Source: Climacteris rufus
Taxonomy: Eukaryota; Chordata; Aves; Passeriformes; Climacteridae
DNA length: 64,000 bases
Direction: 5' to 3'
NCBI GenBank assembly: GCA_013398175.1
Contig: VZRZ01006827.1
Span: 2,641,212 to 2,705,211 of the forward strand
Shown: one piece after another, positions 39,055 to 49,566 of the stretch
Position numbering within the stretch: position 1 is the first letter of the stretch
Layout: each line of letters begins with the position of its first letter
Translations under genes and position numbers: made by a program
Notes under the pieces: generated by a model
What the model saw: the letters and a program-made list of their open reading frames with translations, nothing else
The model's database searches: none
Told to the model about the DNA's origin: nothing

Positions 39055-41014
39055 ACCCACTTCCTCATAAAAGGAGCTGTATATCCTAGCAAAAAACAAA
39101 CTAAAAAGATCCTCACCCGCCTCCTTCAAATAATCGAAACTAAAATTAGTAAAGACCCCCAAAACACCCCAGAGTCATTGTATCGTAGCTCTTAAAAAAA
39201 CCCCGCCCCAAACCCTTTCTATTTTAGCTCTTGAAAACAAGAGCTTAAATTAAAAAAAAAAATCCATAGTATAGTAACACTAATTGCTGGTAAATGCACA
39301 CGAAAAATAACAAAACTTATTTTATATGAAATTAATTACTTTCTCAGCTGAGAAAGACACCGAGTTTATTAATACCGTAGGAAAGAACCCACAGCCCCAT
39401 CATGCCTCTCCTTTTTCACCACAGCCCTATATGAAGTTCAGGTCATTCACTGGTGTCTTCAAAAACAACCCTGGCCCCCTTCTAAACATCTTAGAGACCT
39501 ACAGACTTCATTAGTGGGGATTTTTTTTCGGGGATTGTTTTTATTTTATTTTTAATTTTGTAATAATAGGTATTCTAAATTAGGAAATATAGTTATTAAA
39601 AAAAAAAAAACAAAAACTTTGAGCTGCCAAGCCCATTTTCTGCCTCAAATCTGAAGGCATTAGTTTAAGAATCCAATCACCATGAACAGGAAATCTGCAG
39701 TGAAAAGGACTGTTGCCAGTTTTGATTCTACCTTATACATAGTGCTAAATATAAACGATAAATATGTTGAAATAGAAAGAGAAAATCTGCTTTTATTGGT
39801 CAATGAACATATTTTAATAATTATCCATTTGAAAACATAGATTACTTGAATCGTAGCATTGTACAGAATTTTAGTGTCACCAACAGTTACAAGAGCAAGA
39901 GGTAAAAAGGAGTTTACAGGCCTTTGTCAAAACAAAGGGTTGTAGACATTAATAAACATATCAAAAAATACTTCTTTAATTCTCTGTATTCTGAAAAACA
40001 ATGTAATTTATTTTTAATTGAAGCATGGTCTTGGCAAAGTTCATCTGAAGACTGCTCCCCTCTTGCTCTCAGCCAGTTGTTTCAGTATAGCATATACACC
40101 GAGATATGCTATTTTTAGTATTACTTCCAATGTAGGGATCAGCCACTGGACAGTAAGAAAATGGAATATTTAGGGATCTCCCGTGAAAGAGGAATCCTAA
40201 CTGATCACTTGAGCAAGTTTTGTTGTGTAGAGGTAGTGGCAAAATCAGCAGCAGCAGTGTCTCCTTAGACAATGATGACTCAGATTTTTGCCAATCAAGC
40301 TCTATCAAAATAAAAGCACCGACAAATTATCAAGTGGTAGGGCACTGATTATAATTATTAACCCAAACTGGCCGTGTTAGGTTTTTATGTCACTTAAATT
40401 TTTAAGAAAACAAGCATTTCTGTAGGAGAGAACGAGGGAACCATGTCTGCATTGTGTACACTGAGCAACAGAGTACAAACTGCTATGCTGTAAAAAGTCA
40501 CCTCCTTTGGGGGAACAAAGAGCCCTTCACAGGACTTTAACCTGCTTCTTGTCTTGCTGCATAATGCGCTCGTTTAATTTCTCTTAATTATTTTTAAAGA
40601 GCTAAAGGATTTTGGACAAAGGAACTAATTTCTAATCCATATTCAGTGCTCAAGATGAGCCTGTGTTACTTCCTCCTCTTTGAAATCAATTTGCGACTAA
40701 AATATCGAATCAAATCCCCGACTTTCAGTTCAGATTAAGAGAAGACCCTTTAAAGAATATTAATTAATTACTTAGGAAATTTAGTTCCCCACGTCGCGGA
40801 TTTTATTTAGAAGGAAAAACAAAAGTTTCTGTCTCCCGAGGTCTGTTCAGGTCCAGGACTCAGGGTTTATCGCCTCTTTTTTAGCTCACCCGTTGCCTCT
40901 TCGAAAGGAAACTTGGCCGAGGGGAAAAAGAGTCTTTCTTTTCCACTCCGCTGCGACCTGGGGGGGGGTCGGTGGCAGAAATTCCGATAAAAACAGCCTT
41001 TTTTGGCTCCTAAG
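39055..41014. other. Intergenic, AT-rich, no gene seen
   Basis: Between the H2A and H1 genes. An A-run lies at about 39600-39610. No open frame of interest and no further histone stem-loop. Confidence 0.6.
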
Positions 41015-41108
41015 AAACACAAAATGAGCGGGGAGAAGGGACCTTTCTGCCGTGCAGCGGGGCGGGCTCTGCAACGCACCAATCACCGCGCGGCTCCGCT
41101 CTATAAAT
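41015..41108 (+). promoter_or_regulatory. H1 promoter: AC box, GC box, CCAAT and TATA
   Basis: In order: AAACACAAA at 41015-41023 (the H1-specific AC box), GGGGCGGGGC-like sequence near 41058-41067, CCAAT at 41079-41083, and TATAAA at 41103-41108. The ATG is 65 bases beyond the TATA box. This is the arrangement described for replication-dependent avian H1 genes. Confidence 0.88.
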
Positions 41109-41172
41109 ACGAGGCGGCCGACTTGCTCCAGGCCCAGTGCTTTCCCCTGGATCGTGGACGACGGCTGACACG

Positions 41173-41829
41173 ATGTCGGAGACCGCGCCTGTTGCCGCTC
41201 CCGCTGTCTCTGCTCCCGGCGCCAAGGCCGCCGCCAAGAAGCCGAAGAAGGCGGCGGGCGGCTCCAAAGCCCGCAAGCCCGCGGGGCCCAGCGTCACCGA
41301 GCTGATCACCAAGGCCGTGTCCGCCTCCAAGGAGCGCAAGGGGCTCTCCCTCGCCGCGCTCAAGAAGGCGCTGGCCGCCGGCGGCTACGATGTGGAGAAG
41401 AACAACAGCCGCATCAAGCTGGGGCTCAAGAGCCTCGTCAGCAAGGGCACCCTGGTGCAGACCAAGGGCACCGGCGCCTCCGGCTCTTTCAAGCTGAACA
41501 AGAAACCGGGTGAGACAAAAGAGAAGGCAACGAAGAAGAAGCCGGCTGCCAAGCCCAAGAAGCCGGCGGCCAAGAAACCCGCCAGCGCCGCCAAGAAGCC
41601 CAAGAAGGCGGCAGCGGTGAAAAAGAGCCCCAAAAAGGTAAAGAAGCCGGCGGCCGCCGCGGCCAAGAAAGCAGCCAAGAGTCCCAAGAAAGCCGCAAAG
41701 GCAGGCCGGCCCAAGAAGGCAGCGAAGAGCCCGGCTAAGGCGAAGGCGGTGAAGCCCAAAGCAGCCAAGCCTAAGGCAGCCAAACCCAAAGCGGCCAAGG
41801 CAAAGAAGGCAGCGCCAAAAAAGAAGTAA
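41173..41829 (+). CDS. Linker histone H1 (replication-dependent)
   Basis: Intronless, 218 aa. It binds linker DNA at the nucleosome dyad and compacts chromatin. The N-terminal tail starts SETAPVAAPA. The winged-helix globular domain covers about residues 39-112 and includes SVTELITKAVSASKERKG, AALKKALAAGGYDVEKN and GASGSFKLNKK. The C-terminal tail is Lys/Ala/Pro-rich with several SPKK/KSPKK phosphorylation motifs and a run of KPKAA repeats before the AAPKKK end. Length matches chicken somatic H1 subtypes (about 217-225). I cannot assign a particular subtype. It is the only intact H1 in the window, and its promoter and stem-loop are complete. Confidence 0.97.
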   Translation: MSETAPVAAPAVSAPGAKAAAKKPKKAAGGSKARKPAGPSVTELITKAVSASKERKGLSLAALKKALAAGGYDVEKNNSRIKLGLKSLVSKGTLVQTKGTGASGSFKLNKKPGETKEKATKKKPAAKPKKPAAKKPASAAKKPKKAAAVKKSPKKVKKPAAAAAKKAAKSPKKAAKAGRPKKAAKSPAKAKAVKPKAAKPKAAKPKAAKAKKAAPKKK

Positions 41830-41880
41830 GGCGCGACTGAGAAGAAATTTGAGAGTCTACTCAATTTAAATAAACCCAAA

Positions 41881-41896
41881 GGCTCTTTTAAGAGCC
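41881..41896 (+). terminator. Histone mRNA 3' stem-loop of H1
   Basis: GGCTCTTTTAAGAGCC preceded by CCCAAA and followed by ACCCAC. The downstream element is AAAAAGAGCTGG. Confidence 0.96.
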
Positions 41897-43116
41897 ACCC
41901 ACTTATTCTCAAAAAGAGCTGGAACACTACGGTCATACATCGGCAAATCAAAACCCTTTAAAGGTTTTAGTAGGATTTTGGGCGGAATTAGTAAAGTCCA
42001 GATTTGTGGGTACGTGAGCGCTCGGTAGAGCCTGCATGGGAGACCGGGGCTTCCTTTAAAGAGGAAGTGTCTCCGTGCGGCCGGGGAGCCCTGATGGCAG
42101 CTGCGCTTGCTCCGCCCCCTGCTCACGGACCGGCGCAGCCCAGAGCGACAAGGGGCGGCGGCGGCGGCGGCCCCGGGGCCAGCGAGCGCCCTTCGCTCCG
42201 GTGCCCGGGGGAGTTTAAAAGTGCCGCGTTGGGCCGTGATTGGCGCCGCACCGCTTTCCGCCAGGCCCCGCCTCCAGGGCGGTGACCCCCCCCATCCCCA
42301 ACCTCCGCGGCTGCTCCCGGCGCCCGCCCCGCACACGGAGCCAGCGCCGGTCGCTCGGTGACGCGGCCCCGCATCGCCCTCCCCGTCCGGTGGCCTTTGA
42401 GCCGGGTGGGGCTGGGGGAGGCGGGGAGGGGAACGGAGCGGGGATGGGGGAACGTGCGGGCCGTGCCACGGCTCTGTCCGGCCGCAGCTCCTGCGGAACG
42501 CCGCTCCCACAGTGCGGCAGGGAGAGCTGCAGCCCAGCCGATTCTCCCAGTACGCCCTGCAGTGTAGATCACTGATCGCGCCCAGTTTTTGGCAGGTTTT
42601 AATTTATTTTTTTTCTGTAAGACAGGACAAACAGCTGCATAGATATTGGTGTACCTGAAATAAAAATAGCCAGCACTGGCAGGGGCAATGGCACGTTAGG
42701 GTACATGTGAATGGAAAAGAAAGCTGCAACCACTCCCGAAAAATCAGTCAGAAAGAGAAATCAGATTTTTTTATTTTACTGATACGGTGCACTGAAAGAA
42801 ATGCTAGGCCTTCCAAGCAAAAGGCATTGAACCCTTAGAGTATAAAGGACTTCACTTTCCCCCAGGGACTTATATTCGGACAAGTTGTCGCTGCTTGTCA
42901 ATACCAATAAAGACCGAAGCGCATTACAGGTTTTGAACAAATTCATATGCCCCGCACAGGCTAGTTAAACTCAGCCTCAGGTCCTAACAAATATCACAGT
43001 TGCATTTAGACTTGTTATAGAAACGAACACCGGATTTATCACTTACGTGCAAAGGCCAACACTATTTACATACCTCCCAGGCCAGTGATTTAGCCCTTTT
43101 ACTTGAAAAAATTGGT
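41897..43116. other. Intergenic with an orphan CpG island (about 42003-42570)
   Basis: GC- and CpG-rich stretch with no histone coding sequence on either strand. It includes a GGC trinucleotide run near 42152-42172, TTTAAA at about 42213-42218 and an inverted CCAAT (GATTGG) at about 42238-42243. It looks like a promoter without its gene. The remainder to 43116 is AT-rich and empty. Confidence 0.55.
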
Positions 43117-43132
43117 GGCTCTTAAAAGAGCC
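43117..43132 (-). terminator. Histone mRNA 3' stem-loop of H2B (first copy)
   Basis: On the minus strand GGCTCTTTTAAGAGCC, preceded by CCCAAA and followed by ACCAAT. A likely U7 target, AAAAAGGGCTA, lies just beyond. Confidence 0.95.
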
Positions 43133-43162
43133 TTTGGGTTGAAAGTGACGGTCCGAGACGGC

Positions 43163-43543
43163 CTACTTAGAGCTGGTGTACTTGGTGACGGCCTTGGTGC
43201 CCTCGGACACGGCGTGCTTGGCCAGCTCGCCGGGCAGCAGCAGGCGCACGGCCGTCTGGATCTCCCGCGACGTGATGGTGGAGCGCTTGTTGTAGTGCGC
43301 CAGGCGCGACGCCTCGCCCGCGATGCGCTCGAAGATGTCGTTGACGAAGGAGTTCATGATGCCCATGGCCTTGGACGAGATGCCCGTGTCGGGGTGCACC
43401 TGCTTCAGCACCTTGTACACGTAGATGGAGTAGCTCTCCTTGCGGCTCTTCTTGCGCTTCTTGTCGCCCTTCTTCTGCGTCTTGGTCACCGCCTTCTTGG
43501 AGCCCTTCTTGGGCGCGGGGGCGGACTTGGCCGGCTCAGGCAT
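43163..43543 (-). CDS. Histone H2B (canonical tail, KRKKSRKES)
   Basis: Intronless, 126 aa, core histone that dimerises with H2A. The start is MPEPAKSAPAPKKGSKKA, not the in-frame upstream Met 37 codons earlier, because that extension runs through the 5' UTR and TATA region. The basic tail reads KKRKKSRKES, then the histone fold SYSIYVYKVLKQVHPDTG through HAVSEGTKAVTKYTSSK with Lys120 in its usual setting. The whole gene is GC-rich. From the globular domain through the stem-loop it is identical to the copy at 57941-58321 apart from two bases just after the stop, whereas their N-terminal coding parts differ at many silent sites. Its promoter is of divergent type, but no H2A lies on the other side. 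Confidence 0.97.
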   Translation of the reverse strand: MPEPAKSAPAPKKGSKKAVTKTQKKGDKKRKKSRKESYSIYVYKVLKQVHPDTGISSKAMGIMNSFVNDIFERIAGEASRLAHYNKRSTITSREIQTAVRLLLPGELAKHAVSEGTKAVTKYTSSK

Positions 43544-43602
43544 GGCTGCACCTCCCTCACTGCTCTGCCACAGCGGAGTGCCGGATAATGCGATTACTCC
43601 CC

Positions 43603-43761
43603 TATTTATAGGGGCCTTATGCAAATCCCTGGCATCAGAAAGTACCGCTGCCATTGGACAGCAGGCCTAGTGACGTCACCGCCCGCCAGAACCGTTTTGT
43701 TATTGGTTCTTTTGAAAGACCACGCTAGGATTGGTCAATAAGCCGACTCCAATCAGCCAAT
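43603..43761. promoter_or_regulatory. H2B promoter of divergent H2A/H2B type (no H2A partner present)
   Basis: Reading away from H2B: TATA (TATTTATA on the + strand, 43603-43610), octamer ATGCAAAT at 43619-43626, inverted CCAAT at 43653-43657, a perfect CRE-like TGACGTCA at 43671-43678, two more inverted CCAAT boxes at 43702-43706 and 43730-43734, and forward CCAAT boxes at 43749-43753 and 43757-43761 (CCAATCAGA). The same series is found in the working H2B/H2A pair at 58322-58690. Confidence 0.88.
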
Positions 43762-46120
43762 CAGAGCGAGCTCTTTCAATCCGGCGTTCGGGGCCGAAGC
43801 TCGGCGCCGGGGCCACCCCGAGCACCCGGGCCCTGCCTCCCCCGCAGCTGCCGGCGCGGGCGGCTTTGCACCGACAGAACGGAGTTGTCGGCATTTCTCC
43901 AGAGAGAGAGAGGGAAAAAAAAAAAGAAAATTGCAAGATTGCGAGGGGGTTTTGCTACTCTTCTTTTTTTTTCCCTTCAAGAAGAAGCATACCTGCATGC
44001 TTTATGTAATAGCCTGCGTTTGTAACAGCCATAAGATAAATGTAAAAGTGGAAAAAAATGCAACCGGAGAAAATGTAGAGACTCTGGAATACAAACATTT
44101 TAAATCGTGTTAGGAATTAATTCTTTTGGCCTACAGAATGAGGCTTTTTTTTTCATCAGTTTGAGTAAGATTTAAGTTGTTTTATTTGTTATATCAAATA
44201 ATGGGGATTTCGTTTGAGATGCAATAAATATTGGATGGATGTATTTAAATCAGAACCATGCTAATCCTAGAAATTAAATGTGGATTTTATTTTGACGTTT
44301 GAATGCACCATGGACCAGAAATTCAAGCTGTTTTCTTGTTAATATCCCTTCGTAGTGTAAGAAGGAAACATGATGCTATTTCCTTTTGGAAACCTTAAGG
44401 ACTATTCAAAGTCTGGACTTATCTGTTACCAGAGGAGAAACGTTTCTTGCGTAGGCCCATGCCATCTGTCTGGCACAAGCGTAAAAATATACCGAGCTGG
44501 TCTTGCTTCTGCTCTTTTTCCTTTTTATCCTGCTGAGCTGAAGCATAGATCCAGAAAGATTTCCGAACTTCGCCTAAAATAGTGGTGTCTGAAGGGAAGC
44601 AGGCAAAGAAAGGGTGGGAGGTTTCTTCTTCCCAGTGAGCAAGGCTTGCTTCAAAGTGCTTCTGTTGTATTTTTCACCCAAACTGTGGTGACAAAGCAGT
44701 GTTGAAAGCAGCAGCTTCATGCTACCTTGGTTATCCTGCAGCTTTGCCTTAATGTTTGCCCTCTCCCCCCATTCCTGCTGCCTCTCATCCAGAACAGGCA
44801 TAAATGTTGGAGATTTGGATTAATTGCTGAATGTAATTTAATTTTGTATAAAGAACCAAGAACTCACAGGAAAAGTTAAAGAATAACCTGACCAATAACC
44901 CACCAAAAGATTCTAGGATATAGCATTAGGGATAATTACAAATATATTGATGATGAGGCACATATGTCTAGTGATTGTGATTATTTGGAAAAATTTTTAC
45001 AGTGCGTGACGAGCTTTAGAATCACATTTGTGAAGCTGGGCTGCAAGGCTGCATGTAGCTACTGTAGATCTTTCAGTTGTTGAGACTGAAATACTAAACA
45101 TAATTATCTTATATGCTGCATATCTTGTCTCTGTAGTTCCATGTTTTCTAGTTTTGTAAATGGTAGTGTGTTCTTATCAACAGAAAACCTTATAACTCCT
45201 TGCAGAAATATTAAATGTGTGAGTCATATTTCTATAGCATAAAATAAGTGTACTAAAAAAAAGACAAGATGAAAGAAAAGAATGAAAAACTGGAGGAATT
45301 CACCACACATTTCCAAAAAAAAAAAAAAGTAAGAACACTTGAAACTACTAAAGATGATTAAGAGGATGCAAGTTATTAAAATGAATGCAATTGTAGAACA
45401 ACAGTAAATAAAATGTACCGATTTGTGTTTAAAAAGTAATATTAAATACAGAAAAAAATACTGTGAATAGTTCAACATGTTTCAATAAAAAGACCATTAA
45501 AATAATTAGATATTCTGCCTTTAAAAAGCACATGAAGCAATATAAATTTTTTTCATGCGTAAATCAGCAACGGACAAAGCAGCTCCTTCATCAACACTTC
45601 AGTCCCATAAACAAAACAAAGCTGCGTGATAACTAAGTCAGGAACTTGGGACACGTAAAAGACTTCCCCCACTCCACAAATTTAAAATGTCGGCCCCCGA
45701 GAAAAAAAAAAGGACAGAAACACAACAAAGATCAGAAAAGCACATTACTCCCGTTTCTCAGCTCTCGGTAGAAAAGGATGGATTTTCTGCAGCAGCGGGA
45801 CCACGGGGCCCACACTCTGCCCTGCCCGGCCGGGCCCTTTGTCGGGGCACAGCGCGATGGCGGCGGAGAAGCGCGGGCGGTACGCGGCTCTCCCGGCCCC
45901 GCCGCCGTCATTGGCCGGGTTTTGCTGCAGCCCCGCTCCCCGCAGGCACCGAAAGCGGCGCCGGCGGGGCCGGGCAGGCGGGCGGGGCTGACCCCGCGCG
46001 GGCTCCGCTGCCGGGGCTCCCGGGGCCCGGGTTTGGCCGCCCCGGCGCTGGGCGGGAGCGCTGCGGGAACGGCGCGCAGGGGGGAAGGGCGGGGGAAGGG
46101 CCCGCCCCGGGCCGGCCCCG
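43762..46120. other. Intergenic, two CpG-rich edges, no gene seen
   Basis: About 43762-43880 is GC-rich and would be the H2A side of the divergent promoter, but no H2A coding sequence follows. About 43960-45650 is AT-rich and empty. About 45790-46200 is the CpG island in front of H4, with an inverted CCAAT near 45910. Open frames there are composition-driven. Confidence 0.55.
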
Positions 46121-46161
46121 GCGCAGTCCCCAACCAGGTCGGACCGGCGGCCATATAGAGA
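46121..46161 (+). promoter_or_regulatory. H4 proximal promoter (H4-specific element and TATA)
   Basis: GTCCCCAACCAGGTCGGACC-type element, resembling the H4 subtype-specific GGTCC sequence, followed by a weak TATA (TATAGAGA, 46154-46161). A 22-base stretch, 46121-46142, is repeated exactly in the promoter of the other H4 gene on the opposite strand. Confidence 0.75.
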
Positions 46162-46189
46162 GCGCCGGGGCCGCTTCCCGCCGCACTGA

Positions 46190-46525
<336 letters not shown>

Positions 46526-46563
46526 AGTCGAACTGCAAAACTTGACGTTGTCAGAAACACCTC

Positions 46564-46579
46564 GGCTCTTTTCAGAGCC
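46564..46579 (+). terminator. Histone mRNA 3' stem-loop of H4 (first copy)
   Basis: GGCTCTTTTCAGAGCC followed by ACCCACAAA. Downstream element AATAAGGGCTGT. Confidence 0.96.
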
Positions 46580-46926
46580 ACCCACAAATTTCACAATAAG
46601 GGCTGTTTATTACTGTTCTCTGGGTTACTGTACTAAGATTTTTAATAGGCTCACGTGGTAATAGGAAAATATAAGCAATAACAATAAATTATCTAGATAT
46701 TTCTAAAGAGCAGCTACGTTATGAAGCATTGAGCGTTAAGATCTAGTGGCGTTAAATTCCTTAGTGAGTATAGACTCGTTGCAGTTTTTATCGTGTACTA
46801 TTTTCCTCTTTAAATCAGAACTGCCTTCCCTCCTAACTGCAAAGCAGAAGGATTGTGTAAATGCAGCGCCTGAGCTGTGACGGTCACAGGACGGAAGTGC
46901 CTGAAATTACGTTGGTGTTCTTTACT

Positions 46927-46980
46927 CCAATCGGAATGGAACGATCACAATCCTCTAATTTGCATAAGGCCGTTATAAAT
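46927..46980 (+). promoter_or_regulatory. H2B promoter: CCAAT, octamer and TATA
   Basis: CCAAT at 46927-46931, octamer ATTTGCAT at 46958-46965 (Oct-1 site, the H2B hallmark) and TATAAAT at 46974-46980. This one is not divergent: the gene upstream is an H4 on the same strand. The 350 bases between that H4 stem-loop and this promoter are otherwise empty. Confidence 0.9.
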
Positions 46981-47047
46981 ACGGGGGCAGGCGCCATTTT
47001 CGATGTTGTTGTGCTACAGTAAGGATCTTGGAAAGAAAATATTAAGG

Positions 47048-47428
47048 ATGCCTGAGCCGGCGAAATCTGCTCCAGCACCGAAGAAGGGCTCCAAGAAGGC
47101 GGTGACCAAGACTCAGAAGAAGGGTGACAAGAAACGAAAGAGAGCAAGGAAAGAGAGCTACTCCATCTACGTGTACAAGGTGCTGAAGCAGGTGCACCCC
47201 GACACGGGCATCTCGTCCAAGGCCATGAGCATCATGAACTCCTTCGTCAACGACATCTTCGAGCGCATCGCGGGCGAGGCGTCGCGCCTGGCGCACTACA
47301 ACAAGCGCTCCACCATCACGTCGCGGGAGATCCAGACGGCCGTGCGCCTGCTGCTGCCCGGCGAGCTGGCCAAGCACGCCGTGTCCGAGGGCACCAAGGC
47401 TGTCACCAAGTACACCAGCTCTAAGTAA
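47048..47428 (+). CDS. Histone H2B, variant (RKRARKES, Ser at KAMSIMN)
   Basis: Intronless, 126 aa. I chose the MPEPAKSAP start at 47048; an in-frame Met 15 codons earlier lies in the 5' UTR. Two protein differences mark it against the canonical copy: KRKRARKES in place of KRKKSRKES, and Ser in place of Gly in KAMGIMN. The first 35 or so codons use many A/T-ending codons (GCGAAATCTGCTCC), while from SYSIYVYK onward the DNA is nearly identical to the other two H2B genes. It has its own TATA and octamer. It shares the TTTC loop of the stem-loop with H4 and H2A rather than the TTTA loop of the other H2Bs. Confidence 0.97.
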   Translation: MPEPAKSAPAPKKGSKKAVTKTQKKGDKKRKRARKESYSIYVYKVLKQVHPDTGISSKAMSIMNSFVNDIFERIAGEASRLAHYNKRSTITSREIQTAVRLLLPGELAKHAVSEGTKAVTKYTSSK

Positions 47429-47454
47429 AAAGGATTTTTAATTATAAAACAAAC

Positions 47455-47470
47455 GGCTCTTTTCAGAGCC
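47455..47470 (+). terminator. Histone mRNA 3' stem-loop of H2B (second copy)
   Basis: GGCTCTTTTCAGAGCC followed by ACCACACG. Downstream element ACAGAGCTGT. Confidence 0.95.
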
Positions 47471-47653
47471 ACCACACGTTCATAAACAGAGCTGTAATTA
47501 CAAATACAATATAGGAGTTCTTATATGCATTATGTAATATACGCTGAAAGACGCGTTAGTCTACACACAGAAGATTGCACTGTTTTCGAACGACTTTAAT
47601 CTGCCTTAGTTATTTTGTAGCAATAAACAGCTCTCATTGTGAAATATGTGTGT

Positions 47654-47669
47654 GGCTCTGAAAAGAGCC
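47654..47669 (-). terminator. Histone mRNA 3' stem-loop of H4 (second copy)
   Basis: On the minus strand GGCTCTTTTCAGAGCC followed by ACACAC, then a purine-rich ATGAGAGCTGTT element. Confidence 0.95.
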
Positions 47670-47702
47670 TTGTTTTTGCCAATATGGTTTTGCGATTGGA
47701 GT

Positions 47703-48128
<426 letters not shown>

Positions 48129-49509
48129 TCACCGCCCGCGGCCCCCCGGCCCCGCACAGCTCCGCGCGGGTTTCCCGCCAGGCGCGGNGCAAAATCCGAC
48201 CAATGCAGGGCCGAGCCCGGCGCTCCCGCCCCACCCCTCCGCTGCTCTCCGCCCGCCCATCCCGGCCTCTCCTTTGCCTTTGGACGCTTCAAGTGTTCCT
48301 TTTAAATTTTTAGTTATTATCCTTTGCCTGGATAGACGTCTTCCTCTGGTACGTTTATATAATCTCTGTCTTCGTTGTTCTCTTTGACCTACAGCTACTT
48401 TCTGTTACAAAGTCCTTGTTTAAAAGAGGTGGGGTAGGAAACGCTCAAGCCAAGTGACAAGTAGAGGTTTTTTCCTTTTTTCCTTTTTTTTTTTTTTTTA
48501 AAGTAATGTAAAATTTCTGTCGTGTGGATTAAAGTTCTGTGGCCTTTGTTTGTTTTATTGGGCTTTGTCTGTTTTCCTCGAAACACACGTGCACACACAT
48601 GCAAATATGTACATATTTGTCTGTTATACCTTTACCTATCTAGCATATTTTTGACCCTTTCTGGGAAAGCTGAGAGCCTAAACAATTCTAGGAGAACAGA
48701 CTATAAGAAGCAGCTACTGGTTTCAACATTTTCTGTGAATGCTTCCTTCTGTGGCAGCAGGAGAACTGTTCTTGCTCCTCACCATAATGGAAATGAAAGA
48801 TAGAAGACTGTTACAAGTTTCTCACACTAATGTTTGGGTTATCTCCTTGCTAAACGGGTGCCATTTAAAATAAGAATGCTATTTATACTTTTAACCATCA
48901 GCACTAAAATACAGATCAATGTTCTAAGTTTCCTGGATTAAGGCAGAAATGCATAAACTAATAAATTTTACTTCCTATCCCTCATAATATTAAATCGATT
49001 TATATTGAAATTAAACACAATTTCACAATTAAAAATACGTTTTTGGGCTACTTGGCATTTTCCCTTTCTACTTTTTAACAGCAAAAATTTTCACAAATTT
49101 GTATTGATTTTGCTAATAATAAGTAATCTTTACATTTACTACAGAGATATTGACTTACAAATAAATAAGACTTCAAGGAGGTGATAATTAGACTTTCCAT
49201 AAGAACTTTTTAGGGATTTGATTTTGGTGTGGTTTCTGTTTTAATTTGCATTTAGTCTTCATATTCTGAGAACTCATAGTATTATAAAACATTTTCACTG
49301 GCATAATTTTGTATAACAACTTTGCAAAAGAGAAGGAAAAAAAAGCGCTTCAATAAAAACACCCCCATGCTTTGGCATCCTTCTTTCTTATTAATGGCTC
49401 ACAGATTTTAGGGTAAGAAATTTCTCTCATTCTTTACCTCTCCTCCCTCATCCACTCAAAAGTGTGGTAGATACACGTGCAAAAAGGAATTTGCTGTCTT
49501 TTTAGGTGG

Positions 49510-49566
49510 TAGATAGATAGATAGACAGATAGATCGATAGATAGATAGACAGATAGATAGATAGAT
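49510..49566. repeat. (AGAT)n microsatellite
   Basis: About 14 tandem AGAT units interrupted by AGAC and CGAT variants. Confidence 0.95.

Noticed and set aside
41385..41951. 188-aa open frame on the minus strand over H1
   Set aside because: Antisense shadow of the GC-rich, Lys/Ala-rich H1 tail; low-complexity Ala/Phe/Leu composition.
43103..43588. 161-aa and 172-aa plus-strand frames over the H2B genes (also near 57893-58411)
   Set aside because: Shadows of minus-strand H2B; their similarity to each other only reflects H2B identity.
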